A stretch of 21,084 bases of DNA from Corynebacterium sp. Its GTDB lineage: Bacteria > Actinomycetota > Actinomycetes > Mycobacteriales > Mycobacteriaceae. Numbering within the stretch: position 1 is the first letter of the stretch; each line of letters starts with the position of its first letter. Shown here one piece after another: positions 14,345-21,084 of this stretch. Position numbers and translations under genes: made by a program. The notes beneath the pieces are model-generated. The model was not told the origin of the DNA and ran no database searches. It saw only the letters and a program-made list of their open reading frames with translations. The stretch spans positions 1 through 21,084 of the forward strand of contig NZ_JAUMTY010000038.1 of assembly GCF_030530965.1 (NCBI RefSeq). The letters are read 5' to 3'.

Positions 14345-15186
14345 GTAAGCCCGTAAACGCGGATCAGAATACATCGACGAGTACGACGTCGGCGACGACG
14401 GCTACGGCCGGTTCGGGTGAGCCGCTAGTTGTCATCGACGGTTTGTGGAAAGCCTTCGGTGAGCTGGTCATCCTCAAAGACGTGTCATTGTCGGTGAATC
14501 GTGGTGACGTCACCGTGCTCATCGGTCCATCAGGGTCAGGCAAGTCGACTTTACTGCGCTGCGTTAACCAACTGGAGCGAATCCAGGCAGGTTCCATTCG
14601 GATCGATGGAGAGCTGCAGGGGTACGAACAAGAACCCCTTTCCGACGGCCGACTCCAGCGTTTGAAAGCGAAAGACATCTCCCGACAGCGCTCCCGCATC
14701 GGGATGGTGTTCCAGCGGTTCAACCTTTTCCCGCACATGACTGCTTTGGAAAATGTGATGGAAGCGCCGCGCCGGGTTAAAGGTGTACCCAAAGAGAAGG
14801 CCAAGAAACGGGCACTTGAGCTCCTTGAACGGGTTGGACTAGGGGATCGCGCGACGCATTATCCGGGTGAATTGTCGGGTGGCCAGCAGCAGCGTGTCGC
14901 CATCGCGCGTGCGTTGGCTATGGATCCAGAGATTATGTTGTTCGACGAACCGACGTCGGCACTGGACCCCGAGCTGGTGTCTGAAGTCCTCACTGTTCTG
15001 CAAGAGCTTGCCGAGAGTGGAATGACCATGATCGTGGTGACTCACGAAATGGGATTCGCGCGCGAAATGGCCGATAACGTCGTGTTTATGGATGAAGGGC
15101 AGATTGTGGAGCAAGGCGCTCCGCAGGACGTGATCAACAACCCGAAGTCAGATCGACTCCAAGCTTTCCTCCAGTCGGTGTTGTGA
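14341..15186 (+). CDS. Polar amino acid ABC transporter ATP-binding protein
   Basis: A cytoplasmic ATPase that powers the adjoining permease. It has 281 residues: Walker A GPSGSGKS (62-69), Q-loop Gln125 (MVFQRFNLFPHMT), signature LSGGQ (178-182), Walker B IMLFDE (198-203), D-loop SALD and switch His235 (VVTHEMGF). It closely follows the GlnQ/HisP pattern. Before the Q-loop there is a longer segment (about residues 91-118, with EPLSDGRLQRLKAKDIS) than in GlnQ, as in some amino-acid transporter ATPases. The first 25 residues are Ser/Thr/Ala-rich and disordered. GTG start by overlap with the permease stop. Confidence 0.93.
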   Translation: MSKPVNADQNTSTSTTSATTATAGSGEPLVVIDGLWKAFGELVILKDVSLSVNRGDVTVLIGPSGSGKSTLLRCVNQLERIQAGSIRIDGELQGYEQEPLSDGRLQRLKAKDISRQRSRIGMVFQRFNLFPHMTALENVMEAPRRVKGVPKEKAKKRALELLERVGLGDRATHYPGELSGGQQQRVAIARALAMDPEIMLFDEPTSALDPELVSEVLTVLQELAESGMTMIVVTHEMGFAREMADNVVFMDEGQIVEQGAPQDVINNPKSDRLQAFLQSVL

Positions 15187-15284
15187 CGCGAGGATCTGGA
15201 TGCTCTTCGGCCGTTCCGTGGGTGGGGAGCCCCATCTAGGAAAGACGCTTTGCTAAGCCTTTCAAGCGTAGGTGACTCATGACT

Positions 15285-15290
15285 TACAAT
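15285..15290 (+). promoter_or_regulatory. ndk -10 box, leaderless start
   Basis: TACAAT fits the corynebacterial -10 consensus and ends six bases before the ATG at 15297. A weak -35 candidate is TTCAAG (15261-15266). Confidence 0.6.
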
Positions 15291-15296
15291 GATGGT

Positions 15297-15707
15297 ATGT
15301 CTGAACGTACCCTCATTCTGATTAAGCCCGACGCAGTCGAACGAGGCCTCGTAGGAGAGATTCTCGCCCGTATCGAGCGTAAGGGGCTCACATTCTCCGC
15401 CCTGGATCTGCGCGTGGCAGACCGGGAGACCGCGGAAAAGCACTACGAAGAGCACAAAGACAAGCCGTTCTTCAAAGACCTCATTGAATTCATCACATCG
15501 GGGCCGCTCGTTGCTGGAGTTGTCGAAGGCCCACACGCTATTGAGGCTTGGCGGCAGCTCGCTGGGGGTACCGACCCTGTGAAGAAAGCGACACCGGGGA
15601 GCATCCGCGGAGATTTCGCTCTCGACGTTGATGCCAACGTCGTTCATGGTTCGGACTCGCCGGAATCGGCAGAACGCGAAATCGGCATCTGGTTCCCGAA
15701 CCTTTAA
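15297..15707 (+). CDS. ndk: Nucleoside diphosphate kinase
   Basis: Transfers the gamma phosphate from ATP to other NDPs through a phosphohistidine, balancing the NTP and dNTP pools. With the start at 15297 it has exactly the classical 136 residues. It begins MSERTLILIKPDAVERG and has the catalytic His117 in NVVHGSDS. The frame is open six codons further upstream (ATG at 15279), but that ATG precedes the TACAAT box. A leaderless mRNA beginning at 15297 explains both the missing Shine-Dalgarno and the standard length. Single-gene unit. Confidence 0.96.
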   Translation: MSERTLILIKPDAVERGLVGEILARIERKGLTFSALDLRVADRETAEKHYEEHKDKPFFKDLIEFITSGPLVAGVVEGPHAIEAWRQLAGGTDPVKKATPGSIRGDFALDVDANVVHGSDSPESAEREIGIWFPNL

Positions 15708-15719
15708 ATTCGTATCGAC

Positions 15720-15766
15720 CCCGCACGATGACCACATGGCACATGACAACATGTTGACGGTGCGGG
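15720..15766 (+). terminator. Hairpin after ndk with an internal palindrome
   Basis: CCCGCAC (15720-15726) pairs perfectly with GTGCGGG (15760-15766), starting 12 bases after the ndk stop. The 33-base interior contains a perfect 10-bp palindrome, CAACATGTTG (15747-15756). No T-tract follows, so termination is plausible but not certain. Confidence 0.5.
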
Positions 15767-16249
15767 AACGATAACGACACTCCGTTCACCAAGGCATCTG
15801 GCCTGGTTGTACGGGGAATTGTAGTGGGCGAGGGCTGCTGATCCGCCGCCCTCCGGTCCACCTATGACAAAATAATATTCGGAATGCAGACGGGCGAAGC
15901 TGCGCTGCAGCGCATGACCGCACATTGTGTGCCCCATGTGTGTCGTTTAACAGCGAGGGGCCGTCCGGGATTGCTCTATTACCCCGGTGTTTATAACCGC
16001 GAGCTTTTAGAAGATAGCTGCAAGCTGCGCCCCCGTTTCTGTTCCGCCAGCAAGCTTTACCATGACAAAAGAACCGCACTGCACACGCTGTCCAGCCGGA
16101 TTTATACACGCACTGTGCTAGTCAGTGTTCGATGGTGCCGAGCAGACGTCGCTTGGAATGAGTAAGCCATCGTGCGCATGACGGACTGGACCATCGGCCC
16201 GTGCCAACTATCTGGGGCGCGACCACTGCGGTGCTGCTAAAGGAGAATT
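15767..16249 (+). promoter_or_regulatory. ndk-rne intergenic region / rne leader
   Basis: About 480 bp with no supported gene. It probably contains the rne promoter and a long untranslated leader. RNase E genes in other bacteria often carry long leaders used for autoregulation. A small CCGGG/CCCGG stem (15965-15987), followed by TGTTTAT, and a TATAAC box are the clearest elements. A strong ribosome-binding site, AAAGGAG, ends the region. Confidence 0.45.
15971..15997 (+). promoter_or_regulatory. Candidate rne promoter
   Basis: TATAAC (15992-15997), one base from TATAAT, is preceded 15 bp earlier by TTGCTC (15971-15976). A start near 16004 would give a leader of about 245 nt before the rne GTG. 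Confidence 0.3.
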
Positions 16250-19200
16250 GTGGCTGACACAAGCCGTACACCCCGTCGACGTTCGGCAAAACGAACGACA
16301 AATACATCATCACAATCGAAGTCGAGGAACACTCGGGCATCACGAGCGGCCCATCCCGAGATGGTCACCGAATTAAGTGCCTTATCCGCCGGAACAAAAG
16401 CGGTCATTTCTTCACTCGACGAGCGTGACCTCGCCGCGAAAACACGTGTTCACCAGTTAGCGAAACTCATCGGGCATACGAGCAAAGAAGTCATTGCCCT
16501 TCTTGGTGCCGTCGGAATCAACGTCCGCAGTGCGCAATCGACCGTCACTCGTGAACAAGTGGCCGAATTCCGCGACCGCGTCCAAGCTGCAGACAAAGGC
16601 GGCTCTGACGACACCCGTGATGCCGAATCTCAGAACGCTGATACCGATAAGGAGCAGGCGGATAAGGCTGAGGCGAAGACGCCTGAGGGGGATAAGGCTG
16701 AGCCTGCCGACGTCGGCAAGTCTGAGGAAGATAAGTCCGAAGCAGAGGACGCTGATGCTGGGGAAGCCAACGTCGATGAGTCCGCGGTAGAAGAGACTGA
16801 GGCGGAAAAGACCGACGTCGATACGCCAGAAGCTGGCGAACCAAGCGCCGAAGAACTAGAAACTGGGAGCTCCGACACCGCTGAGGACCAGGAAGCGAAT
16901 CATATTTCCATTCCGACTCCGATTTTCATGGCGCCCACGCCGGTCGCCACGAAGTCGACGGAATCCCGCGGTAAGTCAGGTGATTCTTCCACGTCCGATG
17001 ACGAATCGTCAGAGGGCGCAGAGGACACGTCAGACGTCGACAATGAGGAGAATGACGACTCACCGTCATATCGACGCCGCCGGGGTCGCCGTGGCCGGGG
17101 CAAGAAGAACGTCGATGAGTCGCCGAAATCTCGTCACTCCAAAGATCACAATGAGGATGACACCTCGGAAGATGAGCGTGGTTCGTCGTCCAAGCGATCG
17201 AAGAAGAGCAGCGATAAGGGCAAATCGGGGGACAAGAAAGACCACAAACACGACTCAAATAAGCACGACTCCAACAAACGTAAGGACAAGAACAAGAAGG
17301 GGCGTTCCTCGGGCAACAACTCCTCGGGTAACGGTGATGGCTCCGGCGAGGGGAAACAGGAGTCGCCGAAGTCCGATGAGCCCACCAAGATCAAGGGCTC
17401 TACACGTGCTGCAGCCGCGCGGAAGCGTCGCGAAGAAAACAAGCGCGACAAACACCAGACCATCAGCACGGCTGAGTTCCAGGCGCGCCGGGACGCAGTT
17501 CACCGCCGGATGATTGTTCGCGATTCAGTACGATCCGATGGCTCCGGAAAAGTCACGCAAGTCGCCATCATGGAAGATGACCAGCTGGTCGAACACTTCG
17601 TGACGTCGGAACGCACGCGGACCCTCGTCGGCAATATTTACTTAGGGCGGGTCCAAAACGTCCTGGCCAGCATGGAGGCCGCGTTCGTCGATATCGGAAC
17701 CGACCGCAACGGCGTGATCTACTCCGGAGACATTGATTGGCGGCACACTCGGCACACCGGCCGTCAGCGGAAGATCGAAAAAGCGCTCAAGCCGGGCGAT
17801 CCGATTCTGGTTCAGGTCACGAAGGATTCCGTTGGTCACAAGGGGCCGCGGCTCACCAGCCACATTTCGTTGGCGGGTCGGTACCTGGTGTACGTACCCG
17901 AAGGGCGTGCGCACGGGGTGTCGCGCAAGCTCCCGGAGCCCGAGCGGAAGCGCTTGAAGAAAGCCGTTTCCGGTATTTTGCCTGATGAGGGAGGTGCGAT
18001 TATCCGCACGGCCGCTGAGGGCGTCGATACCGAGGACATCGCTCGTGATGTTCGTCGCCAGCAGAATGTGTGGGACACGATCCTTGAGAAAGCTGACGAG
18101 CTCCGTACTCTGCCGGGCTCGCAGGCGTCCTCCGGGAAAGGTTCCGGGAAGAAGAATTCGAAGGGCGGCAAGAAGGGATCGAAGCCGCACTTTGATGGCC
18201 CGCAAACACTGCATGAAGAGCCGAACCTGCTGGTTAAGGTCGTGCGTGACCTCTTCAACGAAGACTTCGATGAGCTTATTGTCGACGGGGACCGCTCGTG
18301 GTCGATGGTGTCGTCGTACATCCACCGCATTGCGCCGGACCTGGAAGAGAAACTGTCGAAGTATGAGCGTCAGGACCACGAGGGGCAGGACGCTTTCGGC
18401 CACTGGGGCATTGATAAGCAACTGAAACAAGCGCTGGACCGCGTGGTGTTCCTGCCGTCCGGAGGCACGCTCGTTATCGAGAAGACCGAGGCGATGACGG
18501 TCATTGACGTCAACACCGGCCGTTTCACCGGCTCGAGCGGCAGCCTCGAGGAAACCGTGACCCGCAACAACCTCGAAGCGGCCGACGAGATCGTCCGTCA
18601 AATGCGGCTGCGTGATATCGGCGGCATGATCGTCGTCGACTTCATCGACATGGTGCTGGAAGAGAACCAGGAACTGGTGCTTCGCCGGCTCAGTGAAGCC
18701 CTGGCCAAGGACCGGACCCGCCACCAGCTGGGTGAAGTGACCTCCTTGGGCCTTGTTCAGATCACCCGTAAGCGGCTGGGCAAGGGCTTGGTCGAGACCT
18801 TCTCGACGCCATGTAGCGAGTGCCACGGCCGTGGCTTTATCGTCCACGACGATCCCATCCTGTTGAGCAGCACGGATGATGATGAATCCGATGATGATAG
18901 CGCGGCGCTTCAGGACAATGTCGACAATGACCTGCCCGAGTACTCGTTTGACGACGATACCGACGATCATGCGGACGATACGTCGAGTGATTCCAAGGAT
19001 GACCGGTCTAAGGGTGACCGCTCTGGGGGTGGCCGTTCTAAGAAGGGCCATGCTGGAAAAGGCGAGTCTGGGAAACAGAGTCATTCTGGAAAACAGGGCG
19101 ACTCTGACGAGACGACCACGCGTCGGCGCTCCATCGAGGAAATCGCTGCAGCTGCAGTAATTCTTGCGGACGACGAAGATCCCGATGAGCCTAGTGGCGC

Positions 19201-19999
19201 TGATTATCTCCCAGCGGCGCAAGACTCTCGGAGTGGTGGCGACGATGACTCCTCTGGCGACAAGGATGGGCGTCCCCGTCGCCGGCGGCGTCGTAAAGCA
19301 ACACGCTCATCGCGTGCCCAGCGTGAGGAGCAGGTAAAGGCAGACCACGCAGAGTCCGATAGCGCGAAAGTGAACCAGCCGGAAAGTGCGACGAAGCATG
19401 ACGAGGAAACTGCCCGCCATGCTGACGGCAACGCGGACAAGGGGAGCGGAGAGAAGACCACACGCGGTAAGAAGCAGCGTGGTCGTCGTCACGCGACCCG
19501 CCGGAGCGCATCGCAGGCTAAGAAGGCATCGTCGTCGCAATCGAAGTCTCGCAATAAGGATGCGTCCCAGGCGAAGGACGAGCACCAAAGTCAGGATGCG
19601 TCCCGAACCAAATCCCGCTCGAAGGATTCGGGAGAGTCATCGTCCCGGTCCCGAGACAAGAAATCCTCCTCAGCAGACACCTCGTCTCAGCACAAGGAAA
19701 CGTATGAGGAGGCACAACGGCAGTTCGACCGGTCGCCACGGCGTCGGCGAGCTACTCGCGGAAACTCCCGGTCCGATGTACCGCCGGAAAAGGACAACTA
19801 TCCAGACGGTACAACCGGTAAAACCGGTAAAACGGGACGTAACTCGTCGAACGCTCCAGACCAGAAGCAGTCGGATAAGTCATCGGCCGACAACCGGTCA
19901 GAGCGCTCCGACAAGCGGGAAACCGACTCGCACAGTGGGTCATCCGCGCGCAAGAATGGCCGTCGTCGTGCGCGGCGAAGAGCCTCCACAAAGAAGTGA
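16250..19999 (+). CDS. rne: Ribonuclease E/G family endoribonuclease
   Basis: An endonuclease for mRNA decay and rRNA/tRNA processing. It has 1249 residues, about 300 more than the M. tuberculosis enzyme. Order: a basic N-terminus; an IF2_N-like module (about 66-108); a long acidic/charged disordered arm (115-400); an S1 domain (about 456-540, NIYLGRVQNVLASMEAAFVDIG); a 5'-sensor/RNase H region; catalytic Asp753 (VIDVNTGRFTG) and Asp797 (GGMIVVDFIDM); a zinc-link CSEC with Cys855 and Cys858; then about 380 disordered residues ending in Arg/Lys-rich clusters. A Gly/Ser/Lys-rich insert lies at 622-650, within the catalytic half. GTG start with AAAGGAG five bases upstream. The catalytic core sits between two arms, as in other actinobacterial RNase E. 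Confidence 0.95.
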   Translation: MADTSRTPRRRSAKRTTNTSSQSKSRNTRASRAAHPEMVTELSALSAGTKAVISSLDERDLAAKTRVHQLAKLIGHTSKEVIALLGAVGINVRSAQSTVTREQVAEFRDRVQAADKGGSDDTRDAESQNADTDKEQADKAEAKTPEGDKAEPADVGKSEEDKSEAEDADAGEANVDESAVEETEAEKTDVDTPEAGEPSAEELETGSSDTAEDQEANHISIPTPIFMAPTPVATKSTESRGKSGDSSTSDDESSEGAEDTSDVDNEENDDSPSYRRRRGRRGRGKKNVDESPKSRHSKDHNEDDTSEDERGSSSKRSKKSSDKGKSGDKKDHKHDSNKHDSNKRKDKNKKGRSSGNNSSGNGDGSGEGKQESPKSDEPTKIKGSTRAAAARKRREENKRDKHQTISTAEFQARRDAVHRRMIVRDSVRSDGSGKVTQVAIMEDDQLVEHFVTSERTRTLVGNIYLGRVQNVLASMEAAFVDIGTDRNGVIYSGDIDWRHTRHTGRQRKIEKALKPGDPILVQVTKDSVGHKGPRLTSHISLAGRYLVYVPEGRAHGVSRKLPEPERKRLKKAVSGILPDEGGAIIRTAAEGVDTEDIARDVRRQQNVWDTILEKADELRTLPGSQASSGKGSGKKNSKGGKKGSKPHFDGPQTLHEEPNLLVKVVRDLFNEDFDELIVDGDRSWSMVSSYIHRIAPDLEEKLSKYERQDHEGQDAFGHWGIDKQLKQALDRVVFLPSGGTLVIEKTEAMTVIDVNTGRFTGSSGSLEETVTRNNLEAADEIVRQMRLRDIGGMIVVDFIDMVLEENQELVLRRLSEALAKDRTRHQLGEVTSLGLVQITRKRLGKGLVETFSTPCSECHGRGFIVHDDPILLSSTDDDESDDDSAALQDNVDNDLPEYSFDDDTDDHADDTSSDSKDDRSKGDRSGGGRSKKGHAGKGESGKQSHSGKQGDSDETTTRRRSIEEIAAAAVILADDEDPDEPSGADYLPAAQDSRSGGDDDSSGDKDGRPRRRRRRKATRSSRAQREEQVKADHAESDSAKVNQPESATKHDEETARHADGNADKGSGEKTTRGKKQRGRRHATRRSASQAKKASSSQSKSRNKDASQAKDEHQSQDASRTKSRSKDSGESSSRSRDKKSSSADTSSQHKETYEEAQRQFDRSPRRRRATRGNSRSDVPPEKDNYPDGTTGKTGKTGRNSSNAPDQKQSDKSSADNRSERSDKRETDSHSGSSARKNGRRRARRRASTKK
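16660..16702 (+). repeat. 30-bp-period direct repeat inside rne
   Basis: GGATAAGGCTGAG occurs at 16660-16672 and 16690-16702. It encodes part of the acidic arm and is a likely site of slippage-driven length variation. Confidence 0.5.
19814..19831 (+). repeat. 9-bp tandem repeat inside rne
   Basis: ACCGGTAAA occurs twice in tandem, with a degenerate third unit up to about 19840. It encodes a Gly-Lys-Thr repeat in the disordered C-terminal arm. Confidence 0.6.
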
Positions 20000-20068
20000 T
20001 CGGTAGCTCAAGATGCCCGGGAGTAAACGTCGATTCGTTTCACACTGGTAACAATGATATAGACGGTT

Positions 20069-20096
20069 TTGTTATCCATCGGTGACCGGGTAGTCT
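20069..20096 (+). promoter_or_regulatory. Candidate rplU-rpmA promoter
   Basis: TTGTTA (20069-20074) and TAGTCT (20091-20096) are separated by 16 bp. A start near 20103 would give a leader of about 150 nt before rplU. Confidence 0.45.
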
Positions 20097-20200
20097 TGAG
20101 CAGTCGCTGTTCGCAGGCCGACTGTCTAGACCCGTGTGTGCTCATGATTGCGCCCGGGCAACCGTTCATGTCATATGCCGCGAACACGTTAATAGTCCAG

Positions 20201-20249
20201 TCAGGGTGATTAGCCCTGAGCCGAGCGAAAAATAAAAAGGGGTAGCCCT
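20201..20249 (+). promoter_or_regulatory. rplU leader hairpins, including a folded Shine-Dalgarno
   Basis: TCAGGG (20201-20206) pairs with CCCTGA (20214-20219). Further on, AGGG (20238-20241), part of the ribosome-binding site AAGGGG, pairs with CCCT (20246-20249) across the loop GTAG. The two stems share the arms AGGG and AGCCCT, so they could exchange partners and expose or hide the ribosome-binding site. Confidence 0.4.
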
Positions 20250-20252
20250 CTT

Positions 20253-20555
20253 ATGTACGCGATCGTCAAGACCGGCGGAAAGCAGTACAAGGTTGCTGAA
20301 GGTGACCTCGTCAAGGTCGAGAAGATCGAGGGTGAGCCGGGTTCGTCCGTGGCTCTCTCCCCGGTTTTGCTCGTCGACGGTGCCTCAATCACCTCAGGTG
20401 ATGATCTGTCCTCAGTGGCAGTGAACGCCGAGATCGTCGAGCACACCAAGGGCCCGAAGATCCGCAACATGCATTACAGGAACAAGACCGGATACAAGCG
20501 TCGCCACGGGCATCGCCAGCCGTTGACCGTTGTGAAGATCACCGGCATCAAGTAA
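20253..20555 (+). CDS. rplU: 50S ribosomal protein L21
   Basis: A large-subunit protein that binds 23S rRNA. It has 100 residues, the usual length. It begins MYAIVKTGGKQYKVAEGD, the family hallmark, and ends with the signature RRHGHRQPLTVVKITGI. The ATG has AAGGGG ten bases upstream, partly within a small hairpin. First gene of the rplU-rpmA unit. Confidence 0.98.
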   Translation: MYAIVKTGGKQYKVAEGDLVKVEKIEGEPGSSVALSPVLLVDGASITSGDDLSSVAVNAEIVEHTKGPKIRNMHYRNKTGYKRRHGHRQPLTVVKITGIK

Positions 20556-20566
20556 GTCTCGCGGCC

Positions 20567-20589
20567 GCTGCGGGTTCATGACCCACAGC
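20567..20589 (+). promoter_or_regulatory. Hairpin between rplU and rpmA
   Basis: GCTG (20567-20570) and GGGT (20572-20575) pair with ACCC (20581-20584) and CAGC (20586-20589), with one C-A mismatch and a five-base loop. It has no T-tract, so it probably stabilises or separates the two messages rather than ending transcription. Confidence 0.45.
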
Positions 20590-20629
20590 TGCCACGTGCC
20601 CGAGTTTTTCCAAGGAGGGAAATCAACCA

Positions 20630-20905
20630 ATGGCACACAAGAAAGGTGCGGCCAGCTCAAACAACGGTCGCGATTCAGAGTCAAAGCGCCTCGGCGTGAA
20701 GCGCTTCGGTGGCCAGCAGGTCAAGGCGGGCGAGATTCTTGTTCGCCAGCGTGGTACCTCATTCCACCCCGGCGAGAACGTCGGCCGTGGTGGCGACGAC
20801 ACGCTCTTCGCCCTGAAAGCAGGTGCAGTTCAGTTCGCTCGCAAGCGTAACCGTCGCACCGTCAATATCGTCGAGAACGTCGAAGCTGAGCCCGCCAAGG
20901 CCTAG
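20630..20905 (+). CDS. rpmA: 50S ribosomal protein L27
   Basis: A large-subunit protein whose N-terminal tail reaches the peptidyl-transferase centre. It has 91 residues. MAHKKGAASSNNGRDSESKRLGVKRFGGQ and the signature IIVRQRG-type motif (here ILVRQRGTSFHPG) are diagnostic. It has no cleavable Firmicutes-type N-terminal extension. The excellent Shine-Dalgarno AAGGAGGG lies ten bases before the ATG. A strong terminator follows. Confidence 0.98.
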   Translation: MAHKKGAASSNNGRDSESKRLGVKRFGGQQVKAGEILVRQRGTSFHPGENVGRGGDDTLFALKAGAVQFARKRNRRTVNIVENVEAEPAKA

Positions 20906-20919
20906 TTCGCCGTCTCCGC

Positions 20920-20959
20920 AGCTCCTCCGGCGTCTGATCGCCCGGGGGAGTTCTTTTTA
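20920..20959 (+). terminator. Rho-independent terminator after rpmA
   Basis: A GC-rich stem (20920-20932 with 20939-20952, one bulge and a few wobbles) closes a six-base loop and runs into TTCTTTTTA. It is the best terminator in the window, so the downstream gene probably has its own promoter or depends on read-through. Confidence 0.85.
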
Positions 20960-20976
20960 TATGTGGAATAATGACC

Positions 20977-20990
20977 TGGCAGGTATGCCA
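20977..20990 (+). promoter_or_regulatory. Small perfect hairpin in the downstream leader
   Basis: TGGCA (20977-20981) pairs with TGCCA (20986-20990) around GGTA. It lies between the rpmA terminator and the C-tract array before the last gene. Confidence 0.4.
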
Positions 20991-20996
20991 AGCATT

Positions 20997-21015
20997 CCCA
21001 CCCCACCCCAACCCC
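20997..21015 (-). repeat. C-tract array; minus-strand G-quadruplex candidate
   Basis: Runs of CCC, CCCC, CCCC and CCCC are separated by one, one and two bases. The minus strand therefore carries four G-runs with very short loops, the most stable class of predicted quadruplex. The array ends ten bases before the Shine-Dalgarno of the last gene. Confidence 0.6.
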
Positions 21016-21036
21016 AACGATGTTGAGGGAGAACTC

Positions 21037-21084
21037 GTGAGCCACCACAGCCGGAATAGCACCACAACCCCTCACAGCGAATCT
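21037..21084 (+). CDS. obgE: Start of a gene cut by the window edge, probably GTPase Obg
   Basis: Only 16 codons are visible: GTG, then MSHHSRNSTTTPHSES. GAGGGAG lies five bases before the GTG, a convincing ribosome-binding site. The visible residues do not yet show the Obg fold, which normally begins with a FVDRV-like segment. The name rests on conserved order: obg usually follows rplU-rpmA in actinobacteria. If it is Obg, it carries a disordered N-terminal extension, or translation begins further downstream. Confidence 0.5.
   Translation, partial: MSHHSRNSTTTPHSES

Noticed and set aside
15042..15752. A 236-codon minus-strand frame across the ABC ATPase end and ndk
   Set aside because: Shadow of two well-supported plus-strand genes.
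17642..19222. A 526-codon open frame on the minus strand inside rne
   Set aside because: It lies wholly opposite the conserved RNase E core, has no recognisable domain and no ribosome-binding site. Long antisense frames are common in G+C-rich genes.
16250..19999. Low-complexity arms of rne as a frameshifted or fused second gene
   Set aside because: The frame is uninterrupted, and charged disordered arms around the catalytic core are normal for actinobacterial RNase E.
1..21084. Mobile elements, prophage, toxin-antitoxin or defence genes
   Set aside because: No transposase, integrase, terminal inverted repeats with target duplications, or defence-type proteins are present. All sizeable genes are core functions or a transporter.

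Overview
The window reads as housekeeping chromosome of a high-G+C Gram-positive bacterium, almost certainly a Corynebacterium. The evidence is the gene order (tRNA-Pro, tig, clpP1-clpP2, clpX, a TetR gene beside mdh, valS-folC-DUF4233, ndk, rne, rplU-rpmA, probable obgE), two ClpP paralogues, an actinobacterial RNase E with long charged arms, and promoters recognisable mainly by a TANNNT -10 box. Base composition looks mid-50s percent G+C. I cannot name the species. There is no prophage, insertion sequence, CRISPR array or rRNA.

Layout. 1-830: the 3' end of tRNA-Gly(TCC), about 700 bp of gene-free but structured DNA, then tRNA-Pro(TGG). 933-5380: a protein-quality-control block (trigger factor, ClpP1, ClpP2, ClpX). 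A near-perfect ClgR box lies upstream of clpP1, and clpX has its own promoter-plus-hairpin leader. 5503-7995: a TetR-family gene divergent from malate dehydrogenase. The roughly 600 bp between them holds two copies of an 18-bp dyad in opposite orientation and a 70-nt long-armed hairpin. 8166-13142: valS, folC and a DUF4233 membrane protein. 13412-15186: an amino-acid-type ABC permease and ATPase with no binding-protein gene nearby; upstream lie a run of eight G-tracts and an AT-rich dyad. 15297-19999: ndk and a very long rne. 20253-21084: rplU, rpmA, and the first codons of what is probably obgE.

How it fits together. Trigger factor folds nascent chains, while ClpP1P2 with ClpX degrades proteins; the ClgR box ties the protease to the envelope and proteolytic stress regulon. 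The other genes serve central metabolism (mdh), translation (valS, tRNAs, L21, L27), folate (folC), nucleotide balance (ndk) and RNA decay (rne). valS and ndk each have a -10 box six or seven bases before an in-frame ATG and no Shine-Dalgarno sequence, so they are probably leaderless and their starts are reset here.

No obviously new multi-gene system is present. The most unusual parts are non-coding: the tetR-mdh control region, the G-quadruplex-capable tracts at 13159-13233 and, on the minus strand, 20997-21015, the clpX leader, and the rplU leader with a folded Shine-Dalgarno. The most unusual coding feature is an IF2_N-like module at the N-terminus of RNase E.
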